14,217 bases of DNA, from contig JAQIDF010000379.1 of assembly GCA_027858145.1 (NCBI GenBank), positions 1-14,217 of the forward strand, given 5' to 3'. The position numbers were made by a program, and so were the translations under genes. This DNA comes from Prolixibacteraceae bacterium. Its GTDB lineage: Bacteria > Bacteroidota > Bacteroidia > Bacteroidales > Prolixibacteraceae. Position 1 is the first letter of the stretch; each line of letters begins with the position of its first letter. This document shows, piece after piece, positions 1-12,100 of this stretch. The notes beneath the pieces were generated by a model. The model was not told where the DNA came from, made no database searches, and saw nothing but the letters and a program-made list of their open reading frames with translations.

Positions 1-105
1 TCCAACATTCAGCAATAAAATGCGGTATCCGTTTGTTTTTGCTTCGCTGATTCGTTTTTAACGCGCTTTTTTGTTATTTTTATATCGTTGTGTTAAGGAA
101 AGTGG
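1..105 (+). other. Leader region upstream of the giant gene
   Basis: This is 105 bases of AT-rich sequence with several T-runs and no coding potential that I can support. It must hold at least part of the control region of the giant gene. The Bacteroidota promoter consensus is a TAnnTTTG element near -7 with a TTG-type element about 20 bases further upstream. The closest -7 match is at 83-90 with one mismatch, but it has no well-spaced upstream partner and would leave a leader of only a few bases. I therefore do not call a promoter; it may lie before the window. Confidence 0.5.
95..99 (+). promoter_or_regulatory. Ribosome binding site of the giant gene
   Basis: AAGGA lies 6 bases before the ATG at 106, which is good Shine-Dalgarno spacing. 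Strong Shine-Dalgarno sites are not the rule in Bacteroidota, so it is supportive only. The start is fixed better by the signal peptide that begins exactly at this ATG. Confidence 0.6.
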
Positions 106-180
106 ATGTTTAAGAGAAAGTTAAATAAAATACTACTGGTATTAACCGGGTTGTTGTTGGTTGTGTGTGGTGGTTATGCA
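106..180 (+). other. Signal peptide of the giant protein
   Basis: Residues 1-25 have a basic start (K3, R4, K5, K8), a hydrophobic core at residues 9-20 and a Y-A-Q junction, giving signal peptidase I cleavage after A25. C21 lies near the end of the core, but residue 20 is Val rather than Gly, Ala or Ser, so lipoprotein processing is less likely. Confidence 0.88.
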
Positions 181-3100
181 CAGACTGATCCCACAACACC
201 TATGGATGATTATACCGATTTAGGTAGCATTAATGCTACCATAAATTCAGATGATCCGGTATGTCCTTCTCTTGATGAAAATTCTGACGGTAATTTAGAA
301 GAATCTTCAACCTCAGTCTTTCGACTTCCTGTATATAATCCGGCAACTCCGGAAATAGGTTTACCCGAAGATAATTCTTTTGAATGGGTAGTCTTCGGAG
401 GCTGGATAACAGAAATAAATTACAGTACCATAAATGAAGCTTCATATTCATATTCCCGTTTACGAACAACAACCGGAAACATTCGTTATTCTTACCTTAC
501 TGCAGAAGGGGTGTCTAACCCCGGCGATCCTCAAGTGGATTGGGAAGTTTTTATCACCGTTGAGTGGGATACAACCAATTTCAGCACGCAAAACGGCTGG
601 GTGGCCGTGCGCCATTTAAGCGAATGGTCGTGTACCGACGGTGGCTGGAGTGTATTCGAAAATATAATTGTTAATAACCCGCCACAATTTGTCGATGCTA
701 CTTTCCCGGCTGATTTAACCCTGCCTTACCAGTTACGAAATAATTACAGCTTACCTTTGCCTGAAGTAACTGACGAAGGTTGCAACAGGGCACCTTTCTT
801 TACTTATACTGTTACCTTGCCCGATGCAACCGAAATTTCAGGCGATGAAACGGATACAGAGGTTGATTTGCAGGTTGGCGACAACCTGGTAACCTGGACA
901 GCCGATGATGGTAGTAAAACGGTATCGCGTTCGTACATCATAACCGTTGAACCATCGCTTGATATTTTGCATGTTGCCTGGCTTAATCCAACATGCAACG
1001 GAAGTGACGATGGTTCGCTATTGGTTACCAATAATACCGATTACAGCTTTGTAAATTCAATTGAATACAGCCTGAATAGTGATGTTGACGCTGATTACAT
1101 TGCTGATGACCACTTTGAAGACCTTAATGCAGGAACATACACCATCAGGGGGCGTATGGTGTATAATATTGATGCCGATAATGACGGGACTGATGAACAA
1201 TATGTGCAGCAGGCTAACGATAGTTATACCGCTACATTAGTGAGCAATGCAGCAACAGCCGTTGATGATGTACCACCCGAGGGAACTAATGTTGATGTGA
1301 ATGATGCCGGCTGTCTGACCGATAACGATGGGAGCATTGAAGTGACCGAAGGTGTAATGCAACCGCAAAACCATTCTGTTGAGTTTGATGGTGATGATTA
1401 TCTTGTTACCAATAAAAGTTACAGTTCTTCATTGAGTCAGTTTTCAGTTGCAACCTGGGTGAAAATTCCTTCATCGGGCGATGTGGGCGGAACCATTATT
1501 TCCTTTGATAATGAAGAGTTTTATGAGCTTTCTGTTATTTATTATTCAACTACCGACAGGGCACTGATCCGCTTCTACACAAACCCCGAAGATGGCGTTT
1601 TCAGGCATACAACTATTGTGAACGATAATGAATGGCATTTGGTGGTTGCTACATACGATAATGGTAACCGTGCCATCTACATAGATGGTGTGAAACTGGA
1701 AGATAATTCGGCTGCACCTCAGTCGGTCGGGCAAGATGGTGTTTCTCGTTATGGAATAATTGGCGCCCGATCCAAAACTGATGTGTTTGCTGATACTCCT
1801 TCATCTCCGTTTTTTAAAGGGCAGATGGCTGAAATTGGTATTTGGGATAATTACGTGCTAACCGATACGGATGTCACCAACATCATGAAAAATGGCATGG
1901 TAGGAACTTCCGATCATTGGTCGCTTAACAATACACCGGCCGAAATTTCTGCTGCATACGATCATGTATTTACCGATTTGGGTAACTCTTCAATTGCTGA
2001 TAACTGGGCTCGCTTTTATAATGGCGTGCGGATCGATACCGACAGCCCCTTGCTACTGTCATGGACCGATGATCTGGGCGGAACAATCGATGATGATTAT
2101 TTGCCGGTTTATACGTTAGAGGATATTGGTATTGGTAATTACACCCTGCATGTGAAAGATGTATTGGGATGTGGTGAAGATACCGAAACCTATAATGTTG
2201 AAAACAGCGATGCCCTGCCACCGGAGCTGTACTGGAATGTAGCCATTAATAAAGAAGCAGATCAGCTTACAACCAATGGCAGCAATTTTGCTTCACTGGC
2301 GGTTGACGGACTAGGTGCTGTAAGTCCACTGGCATCGGCATCACAAACCAGTAACGATAGTGAGGTGTGGTGGGAAGTTGACCTTGGAAACCTTTTCTCT
2401 GTGAGGGAAATACTCATTCACCCGGCCTCAGATTTTGCCGATTTTTATGTGATGACATCTCCGAATGCATTTAGTACAGCATCCGATCTGTCTGAAGACC
2501 TGGCAAGGGGCGATGTGAATTCGTATGAGCATGTTGGCAGCACCAATGGCGAAACCAGGGTTCGCATACCGGGGTCGGCCCGTTTTGTGAGAATCCGTAC
2601 TTCTGGTAATGCTTCATTACACCTGGCCGAAGTAGAGGTGTTTGCTTCTGTTGCCTCGCCGGTTCGTGAGATATACCTGCGCAGTGGTGTTTGTTACTAC
2701 GAAATTCTTGATGACGAATTTGGTATTGTGCCCATGGTTTACGATGCATGTGACGGTATTACCAATTTTGAAAATGACCGTACAAGCACCGATAATCTTA
2801 TTGGAGAACAACTTACACACAATCCGGTCTCTCCTGATAATTGGACTGACTATACTGTTACGTGGACGGCCGATGACGATGCCGGTTTATCATCAAATCC
2901 ACCATTGAGTGTAACTTACCGGGTAATTGATAACGAACTTCCGGTGATGAACCCCCTCCCTTTTGGGAATGCCTCTCAAACTATTACCTATTGTGAATCG
3001 CAGAGTTATAGCCTCTTATTGCCTAAAATTACCGATAATTACCCACTTTCTTGTGACAACCTGAATTACATTGAGTTGTACAGCGATAATTTGCTTGCTT

Positions 3101-6100
3101 ACGAAAAACTTCCGATTTCTGATTACAATCCTTCTATTGATCAATATACCGGAAATCTCGATTACGAGGATTTTCTTTCGCCGGGCGACCATGATATAAT
3201 TTGGAAAGTGGAAGACTACAGCGGCAACTTTACATCCGATACCCTTTTCCTTCATGTAGAGGTTAAACCGCAGGTTGTTGAGGTGAAAACTTCTCCAATT
3301 ACCTGTTCGGGTGATAATAATGCCAATGTTATTTTCTCCGATATTACCAGCGAACAAGATGTTAATCCGGCAGTGGATGTTGACTACGTTCTTGAAAACA
3401 CACTAACTTCTGATGTGATTCGTCAAACCAACAACTCCGAATTCCAAAATAATGTGCCTGTTGGCAGCTACAACGCTTACATTGAAGTAAACGGCTGTCG
3501 TTCTGCTGATTACTACAATATCATTGAAATTGTTGATCCCGATCCTATTACGCTTACGCCTGAAATAACACCCGTTGAATGCTCGGGATGGAACGATGGT
3601 TCTATTGAATTGCTGACCAGTGGCGGAAGCGAGACCGATGTACTGCACTTCTGGGGTGAAGATAATACCGGTGCTTCAGCCGGCAATTATGATGCTATTG
3701 ACTTAACAGGTGTTGGTTCGGTTGAAGCCTGGGTTTATATCGACACACTGGGTGGTGCTGTTGGTGAAACCAACTACAATACCGGCTTGTTTGGTGCCGA
3801 AAACTGCTATGGTTTCACGATTGAAAATGGACAGCTCGTTTTCTTTGCCGGAACAGAAGAAGCAGGCCCTGTAGCCATTGCTGCCGAACAATGGGTGCAC
3901 CTTGCCGGTACATGGAGTGCTGCCGATCAGGCAATGAAACTCTATATTGGTGGTATTCAACAGGCAACTACTACAATCGATGCTGCGTTCGTAGCTCCTG
4001 TTGATGGTGATTTATTCATGGGATACCTGCCCGGTGGTGGTGCCGATAACGGACTGCAGGGTTTTGTTCGTAATATGCGGGTTTGGAACAAGCTCTTAAC
4101 CCCTGCCGATATTTCATCGAACTTTTATTTGCTCGACCCCATTGACGCGGGGGCAAATTTAGCAGCCAACTTCCCGGTAGCTGCCGGTGGGGGTACTGAC
4201 TTGCAAAACAGGGTTGCTTTGCCCGGCGCTACAGCTGGCACAGTGAATACCTCAGATTATACCTGGCAGAAATTTGCTTACCGCTGGGAAAACAGCAGTG
4301 GCGATTTTGTTGCACGCTCGCGTGATATTTTTAACCAGGTGGCCGATGAATATACCGTGCAAATGCAGGATCCGCTGGGATGTGTGCATTCCGAACCTAT
4401 CACCATTAACATAAATGATACCGATAAGCCCGTACTTACATTCTTTAGCGACGGCCAGGGCAATACCGAACTTACCGTTGGCGAGCCTATCGTGCGTTAT
4501 ACCGATGATACCAATAGTGATGCTCGTAATATTTCGGGCGATTGCATGTATTACCCGGTTGATGCCGAGTTCGACCCCAAGGTTTTCGATGGTGCTTGTC
4601 CTGTTAATGATGTAACCCTTTCTTTTCAAGTGTTAACTGGTGATTATGCCCCGGCCGACCCGCCAGCTGTTGATGCTTCGTCGCTCGATGGTGTTTCTAT
4701 GACTGATGTAATCCGCCTGAGATGGACCGCCGAAGACCAGAACAATAATACCCGTACTGCCGAGGTGAGCTACTACATTATTGATAACGAAGGCCCGGTG
4801 CTGACCTGGGAAAATCAGGTGCGTAATACCGACCTTGAAGACTGCTTTTACACGGTTACAGAAGACGATTCATTGCTCGGGCTTTCATACTTCGATAATT
4901 GCGAAACCGGTCGTTTGTACAACAATATAAACGGAACACAATCGCTCGAAGGTGAATCATTTGCGCCAGGCGATCATACCATACGGTGGATTTATGCCGA
5001 TAAAACATTCCCGGGCGGGTATTTTGTTGCCCAGGCTGAAACCATTACCCACACCCTCACGGTTGTTGATAACCAGCCGCCATCACTGGTTTGCAATGCG
5101 CCTTTCTCGGTTGAGCTCGATGCCAATGGTGATTACACGCTTAGCAACCTCGATGTGGTTGCTTCGTGGGGCGACAATTGTAGCGAAGCTACGGCGGTAT
5201 TGCACGTAACTAAAAATGTTGCCTACAGTGCTGGCACGGCTACCATGTTAACCTACTACAATGGCACATGCTACACCGATGATGCCGATAATGCCAACGC
5301 GGCACTCGACGGTAATACCAGCAGTGTTGCTTCCGATTGTTCTTCGGCACTCACTACAGCCGAAGCGGATCCATACTGGGAGGTTGATCTCGGGGCTGCA
5401 CATACCTTGTACGGTGTCAACCTGTTTGAGAGCGATGCGGCTGCACTTGGTAACTTCTGGGTGCTGGTATCCGATGATGGAACATTTGAAAACACCGGCA
5501 ACTGGACCGAAGCCGGTGCATCTTTTGGTGCCGATGTGGTTTATGCCGAGTATTTCAGTGCCACGGTTACCGGGAATGAGCTTTTTACCTTCCCGGCAGC
5601 CGTACAAAATGCCACCCATGTACAAATACGCATGAACACGGCTTCGGCACAATTGGCTCTTGCCGAAGTGGAAATTTATGGCACTACCGACGCTGTTAAT
5701 GCCACCGAGTTGGAACTTAGTTGCGATGATGTACGTTATACTCCGGCCCCTGATACGGGTGAATCTGGTGTGTGGGATGATGCGAAGGGGGATTTTAATC
5801 CTATTGGTATTTTATTGACGGCTATTGATACCGAAGGAAATATTACATCATGTCTGGCAGATGTTGAAGTGCAGGACAATACACAACCCAATGTGATACC
5901 TGTAAATGCTGATATAGCTCTTGATACCGAAGGAAATATTGATTTAAACGATTACGTTAATGACATTGATGATGGTTCATCAGATGCATGTGGTATTGAA
6001 ACACTATGGATAACGCCCCGCGAGGCACAAACATGTGTGTCGATAGGTAATTTTGATGTAAGGCTTTATGTGCGGGATGTAAATGGTAATGTTGATTGGC

Positions 6101-9100
6101 GGGCTGCCACGGTTAATATAATTGATGATATTCCACCACAGGTAATTTTAAATTCTAATATTCAATTACAGTTAGATCCCGATGGAATATATGAAGTACA
6201 GCCTTATGATATATTTGCAGATGTTGAAGACAATTGTACCTCAGATGATGATTTAATATATACATTTACCCCGAGTATTGTTGAGTGTACTGATTTGACA
6301 AATAATGGATATATTGATTTTATTGTCGAAGTTACTGATGCTAATGGACAGGAAACAACGATTAATTTTACCGCTGATGACCCTGATTTAACGGCTCGGG
6401 TACAAGTTGTTGATTTATTACCCCCTGAAGCCTCACTCGAAAATTTTGTTTTAACGATTCCCGAAGACGGCGACAGCATGATACGCTTTCAGGATATTAT
6501 CCCCAACTCCAATTTATTCGATAACTGTGACGGCTATGGTGAAAATATTCCGGTAAAACTGATTAGTTACGACGAAGGAACAAGTTGGTGTATGGCTGGA
6601 AGTGAAGGTAGTGGAGGGGATAGTCAATTTTCATCATGGGAAAGCTATGTTGATAACTATGGCGCAAGCTCATCTCCATATACCGGAACGATTCTATCTA
6701 ATCTTAACGATGGGAATTATAACAATACATTAAATGATGTATATATTTCTAACGATAACTCTGGACCTCGTACAGTTTATTATTATTTTGATGATACCTA
6801 TCAATTTAATGGGTCAAGCATACGTTGGCATGAAGATATTTTAAGTCCTGAATCGCAAGTGCCAAGATCAAATATTACAATTTCTAATAATAATAATGCA
6901 AATCCATTATCGGGTTATCCAATATCGCGTATTAATGATGGGGCAACTAACCAGGATTATTATTGCAACAATGACAACCTTAATGACAGAAAAGAAATTT
7001 ATTACTCTTTTGGCTCAAACTCGTATTCTGTGAGCAGGGTTGTAATTAATTGGGAAGAAAACAGCGATCTTGCCGGGAATTGGTGGACCTATGATACAGG
7101 TGATGCCAGAGACCCTGATAACGCATGGTTGTATTATACAACCGATGGCGGAACAACCTGGATTCAATATACCGGTATAGGTAATGTTGAAGATGGTGGA
7201 AGTATTGATTTGCCCTCAACATCATCTCCAATCAATGGCTTAAGGCTTTCTTTTGATACAGATTGGCGTGATAGGTGGTTCGGCGATGATTATTATTACA
7301 GAGCAGGTATAAGTGAATGGAGTGTTTATTATACCGATGCAACACAGAATTGCAGTTTGCCATCCACTAATACCCTCTCATGGTGGGATGGAAGCAACTG
7401 GCAACCTTTAGGTTCATATACTGCTACGGTACCAGCTAACGAAAATGAAATTAGTTTTGGAACAGTAGTACCAACCAATGCTTTCAAACTCGAAATGACA
7501 ACAAGTTTTGATCGAAGGGTAGGTATCCGCGAGTGGAGCTTCAATGGTCGTAATATACCAACTGGTAACCCGGCTTGTAGTAAATATTACTGCTCAGATA
7601 TTGAGAATACCCCAGTTCCGGTTTGGCTTCAGTGGGAAGATGAAAGTGGTAATTCTGATGGAGTGCAGGTTGATATTACAGTGGAACCCTACTTCAATAT
7701 TAATGAAATTCAAATAAAAGACTGTGGTTACGACGGGGAAAGATATTATCCTATCTTGTCAGGTTTATCTCCATCACAGAATTATTATTACACATGGGAT
7801 CAAATAAATGATGTTGCAAACAACGGGGACAGGCAAAATCTATTTGAATATAGTGACGGAACGTCAAGCCATGATGATAAAGTGCCGTTACCAGTTTTTG
7901 ACGCAGATGCTTATGAAATGCCTGTAGTAAATCAAAGTTGGATTAACTTAAGTACTGGAAATACTAGTCGTTTTCCTGATACAGCCGATGATGGAAATTA
8001 TTATGAGATAAGTCTCAATATGCAAGATGATAATGGATGTTATGATGATTATGATTATCAATTTGAGTATGATGGTGGTGCAACCGAGGCTGTATCGATA
8101 AAACCGTGGGAAGCTTGTGTTGGTGATACTGTTAGGTTTGAAGTGCTTTTTCCTGAATCCTTTACTTTTTGGAGAGAGGATTATATGCAATATGCTTGGG
8201 TAGGTATTGATGAAAGTTTAGTTGAAGTCATTGGCGGTGGTAATTCACAAAGTAGTACTTTGAGAGGAATTGATGATGAGTGTAATACTTGGTTTGGGCC
8301 AACTACACAATATGTTCCTCAGGTGGGACAAAATGGTGACCATTTCATTGAAGTAGTATTTAAAGAATCAACTGCTGCAAATGGTGGAGCTACTACTAAT
8401 ATCCGATATGAGTTTGTTGGTTCACAATATACTGGGGCAACACCAGATCAGGTTTATGTCGGTACTGGGAGTTATGTGTCGGGTGATACTTATTTAATCT
8501 TAGGAGAGCTTTCCCCCGGAGGTCCATATTTAATTGAAAATGAACCAACAAATGGTAGGACTATTCCCGTGGGGCAACAATATATTTATGGGTCATGTAC
8601 TTTTTTTAATGATTATGGTGCATGTAAAGAAATATTGGAATATCAGACAACAGTTTATAACGTTGTTCCCCCTGAAATTCAAGCATACGATGCCTACAAT
8701 TCTGAAACATGGATACCCGCAGGGAACTTGCAGGTTTGTCCGCGCGATACCATCTGGTATCGGGTAAATAATGTAGATGCCGGTGATTATGAATTTTTCG
8801 AATGGAATAATTTTTATGTCGATGAAGGGGACACGATATATACAGGTCGCCGTTTGGCACAAGGAAACTGGTACGATGATTCAATTCAAATTGTTTGGGA
8901 TGAATATCCAATTGAACCTGAATTAACCGTTTATGGCTTTAATGTTCTTGATTGTGAGTCGGAACCTACTGTGATAAGTCATCAGTTTACGGATAATGAA
9001 GGCCCGGTGCTACAAGGTGGGGACTGTTCTGTTTTAGATCTTACGCATGATAATAATCCGGGGCAGTGTACCTACACGTTCCAAAATATTGAACCACCAT

Positions 9101-12100
9101 CAATGACCGATAACTGCCGTAACCGTATTGCCGATTTTTGGTGTGAAGTTGATACCGATGGTGATTCTACTCCCGATATTACCGGTAAAAATGCAGCTGG
9201 TACGTATCCGGTTGGTGAAACAACGGTTCATTGGTATGCAGAAGATTATAGCGGAAATGATAGTACATGCTCATTTACAGTAACGGTAGAAGATACAGAA
9301 GCTCCTACATTTAACAAAATACCTACTGATACGATTGTTTATTCCAATAATGGATGCGATCATGTTTTTACAGGAACCAAACGGGATGTCACAGCAGATG
9401 ATAATTGCGATGATAATACCATAACTCTTACTGCCGATATATTCCATTATAACGAAACTACATCTGTTTATGATTTGATTGAGAGTGATTTATTAACCTT
9501 AGATGGCGTTACTTTCTTAAAAGGTACAAACCATATCGTTTGGACTGTACACGATGGTGTTGATAATGACGGTGATACATTCTTTGAAAATGAGGCTATA
9601 GTTGATTTTTATATAACCGTTACTGACGATACACCACCGGTTATCGACCCGCTTGCAGCAATTTCAGAACCAAACGATGCCGGAGTATGTTCGGCAACCT
9701 TGACCATAGACCCTCCGGGTACAGATGTGATTTCTGATAATTGTTCGGCCGATGGAAACCTATCGGTTGAATTTGTAAGCCGTGATGATGGAGCTGATGT
9801 AGATGATTCTTATCCGGTGGGTACAACAACCATTACCTGGAGTGTAACCGACGAGGCAAATATTTCAACTACTGCCACCCAAACCGTAACGGTTAACGAC
9901 ACCCAGGAGCCCTGGCTCGACGATGCAGAGTTTGCCCTGCAGGATACGTCTATTGGTTATTGCAAACGCAGCACCCACCAGTTACCTATACCAACGCCTT
10001 ACGATAATTGTGAAGTGGAAAGCATTACCTGGGAGATAGTCAATAATGGCGGAACAGCTTACAACGCAACCGGAACCATTACCCGTTCCGAATCTCCTAA
10101 TTTCAACCCGAATGGCGACGGTCTTACCGATATTATACCGCCCCTACCGGCCGATAATGAAACCGGCTCTGATTACACGGTTACCTGGTCGATTACCGAT
10201 GCAGCTACACCAGCCAATACCAATTCAACTGTGTACAGTTATACTATACATGTTGAAATTGAACCATATTTTAATAAACTGGATGCTATTCCAATGAGTT
10301 GTGGTAATGCCAACGATGGTCAAATTGCCGTTATTACCAGCGAAGAATACCGTGTTGAACCCGGTTACGATGTTTATTATACCATCGATAACTGGGAAAA
10401 CGAACAAACAAGCCCGATTTTTACAGGCTTATCCGGTGGTACGTACAATGTGGAAATGCGGGTTAACGGATGTTTTTCGGGAACACGTCAGGCTACTATT
10501 ATTCAGCCCGAGGTGTATGATATGACACTGGCAGAAACAAACCCATATTGTTATGAAGCTGAAGATGGTGAAATTGACCTGACCATGACCGGTGGGGTCG
10601 ATGGACAGGTATTGTTCACCGGTGGGGCTGGTTTAACGGCAGGCCATTACACCGAACTCGACCTAACATCTACCGGCTCGATCGAAGGATGGGTTTACCT
10701 CGAATCGTACGACGATGCAATGCTCATAGCCAAAGGTACCGACTATTCATTACAACTGCTGGGAAGCAAGTTTACCATTGATGTTAACGGCACCCACCTT
10801 GGCGATGGTGCAACCGAAGGGGCAGGCATTACTCCTGAATTACAGCGTTGGTATTACGTGGCTGCATCCTGGGATACCGGTGCAGGCGAAATGCAACTTT
10901 TTGTTAGTGGTGCCAACCAGGGCGGAAGCGTACAGGGAACACTCAGCGATGCCCCTGCTAACAGCTCCGATGTATCAATTGGCAATAGTTTCGATGGAAT
11001 TATTCGTGAAACCCGAATTTGGGACAATGTAGTTGATGGTACGGTGCCTTCAAGTAAATATACCGGCAGCGAGGATCATCTTGTGGCATTCTGGCCTATG
11101 GATGATGGATCGGGCAATGCTGCCGAAAACAGTTGTAACAATAAAAATAGTAATGCAACCAATGCAAGTGGTGCTACAGGCCTGTGGGCAACTAATCAGC
11201 CACAGCCGGGTACTTACACATGGACAAAAGACGGTGCTTTTTACAGCAACAATATTGACCTTACAGATCTGGGGCGCGGTGTTTACGAAGTGTCTTTCCA
11301 GGATCCTTATAGCTGTCCGGCAGCTCAGGGGCTGGTACGTTCGGTGACTATTATCCCGAGTGATAACGAACAACCCAACATTTCCACAACGGTGAATACA
11401 ACATTGTTCATCGATCCCGGTGATGATTGTCAACATTTAGTAACCGCTCAGGATTTCACCGATAATCCGGGATTATTACCTACTGTAACCGATGCTTGTG
11501 ATTTTACATTGTCGTGGCGGGTTATTCCAACAGCAACACTGATACCACAATCATTTGTTGGGACTAATTATGAAGGTGCTGTACTTGAACTAGGCAATAA
11601 CAGGGTTGAAGTAACCGCTTCACAATATAATGGAAATGTTACCGCAACTTCCTTTTTTAACATAACAGTCGAAGATGATATTCCACCAGTTGCTGATGGC
11701 AAAAATGTAACTGATGTTGAATTGAGCAACGATTACGAGCCTATGGGCAGTGGTATTGTTTATTATTCTGCTATTGGATTTAACCAAGAAAGTGATGATA
11801 ATTGCACGCCAAAAGGAAATCTTGAATTCAGCATCCGGCGGAGTGCAACTGATCCATGGTCCGATGAAATATTATTCGATCGCGATGATGTGGGCGAAGA
11901 AGTACGAATTTTCTTCCGTGTAAAAGACGAAGCCGGGTTAACTGCAGAAGAATCGGGTAATACTACCATGACCGTAGTTGACATACATGACCCCGTTTTT
12001 CTGAACGATGGCACCATTTACGAGTACGAAGAATGCGCAACTGTCGATGCAGGTGAATCAACCGGGGAGCCGGCTTATATGGTTGTTTCTGCCGGAAACC

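Noticed and set aside
70..90. Bacteroidota-type promoter with a -7 element at 83-90
   Set aside because: One mismatch, no properly spaced upstream element and an implausibly short leader.
157..180. Possible lipobox at C21 of the giant protein
   Set aside because: The residue before the Cys is Val and no acidic export signal follows the Cys; the Y-A-Q site four residues later is a better signal peptidase I site.
5248..5652. Open frames of 124-134 codons on both strands over the second discoidin module
   Set aside because: They lie entirely inside the giant gene, in frames opened by its codon bias, without signal, motif or plausible start context.
10102..10131. F-N-P-N-G-D-G-L-T-D, resembling the opening of a type B (gliding-associated) sorting domain
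   Set aside because: It lies about 740 residues before the C-terminus inside HYR module 13 and is followed by HYR strands, with none of the later sorting-domain motifs (such as the N-R-W-G strand). It may be chance or a calcium-type loop.
11050..11436. 128-codon minus-strand open frame
   Set aside because: It is a shadow of the giant gene across LamG module 3; composition is atypical for a protein and no start signal is seen.
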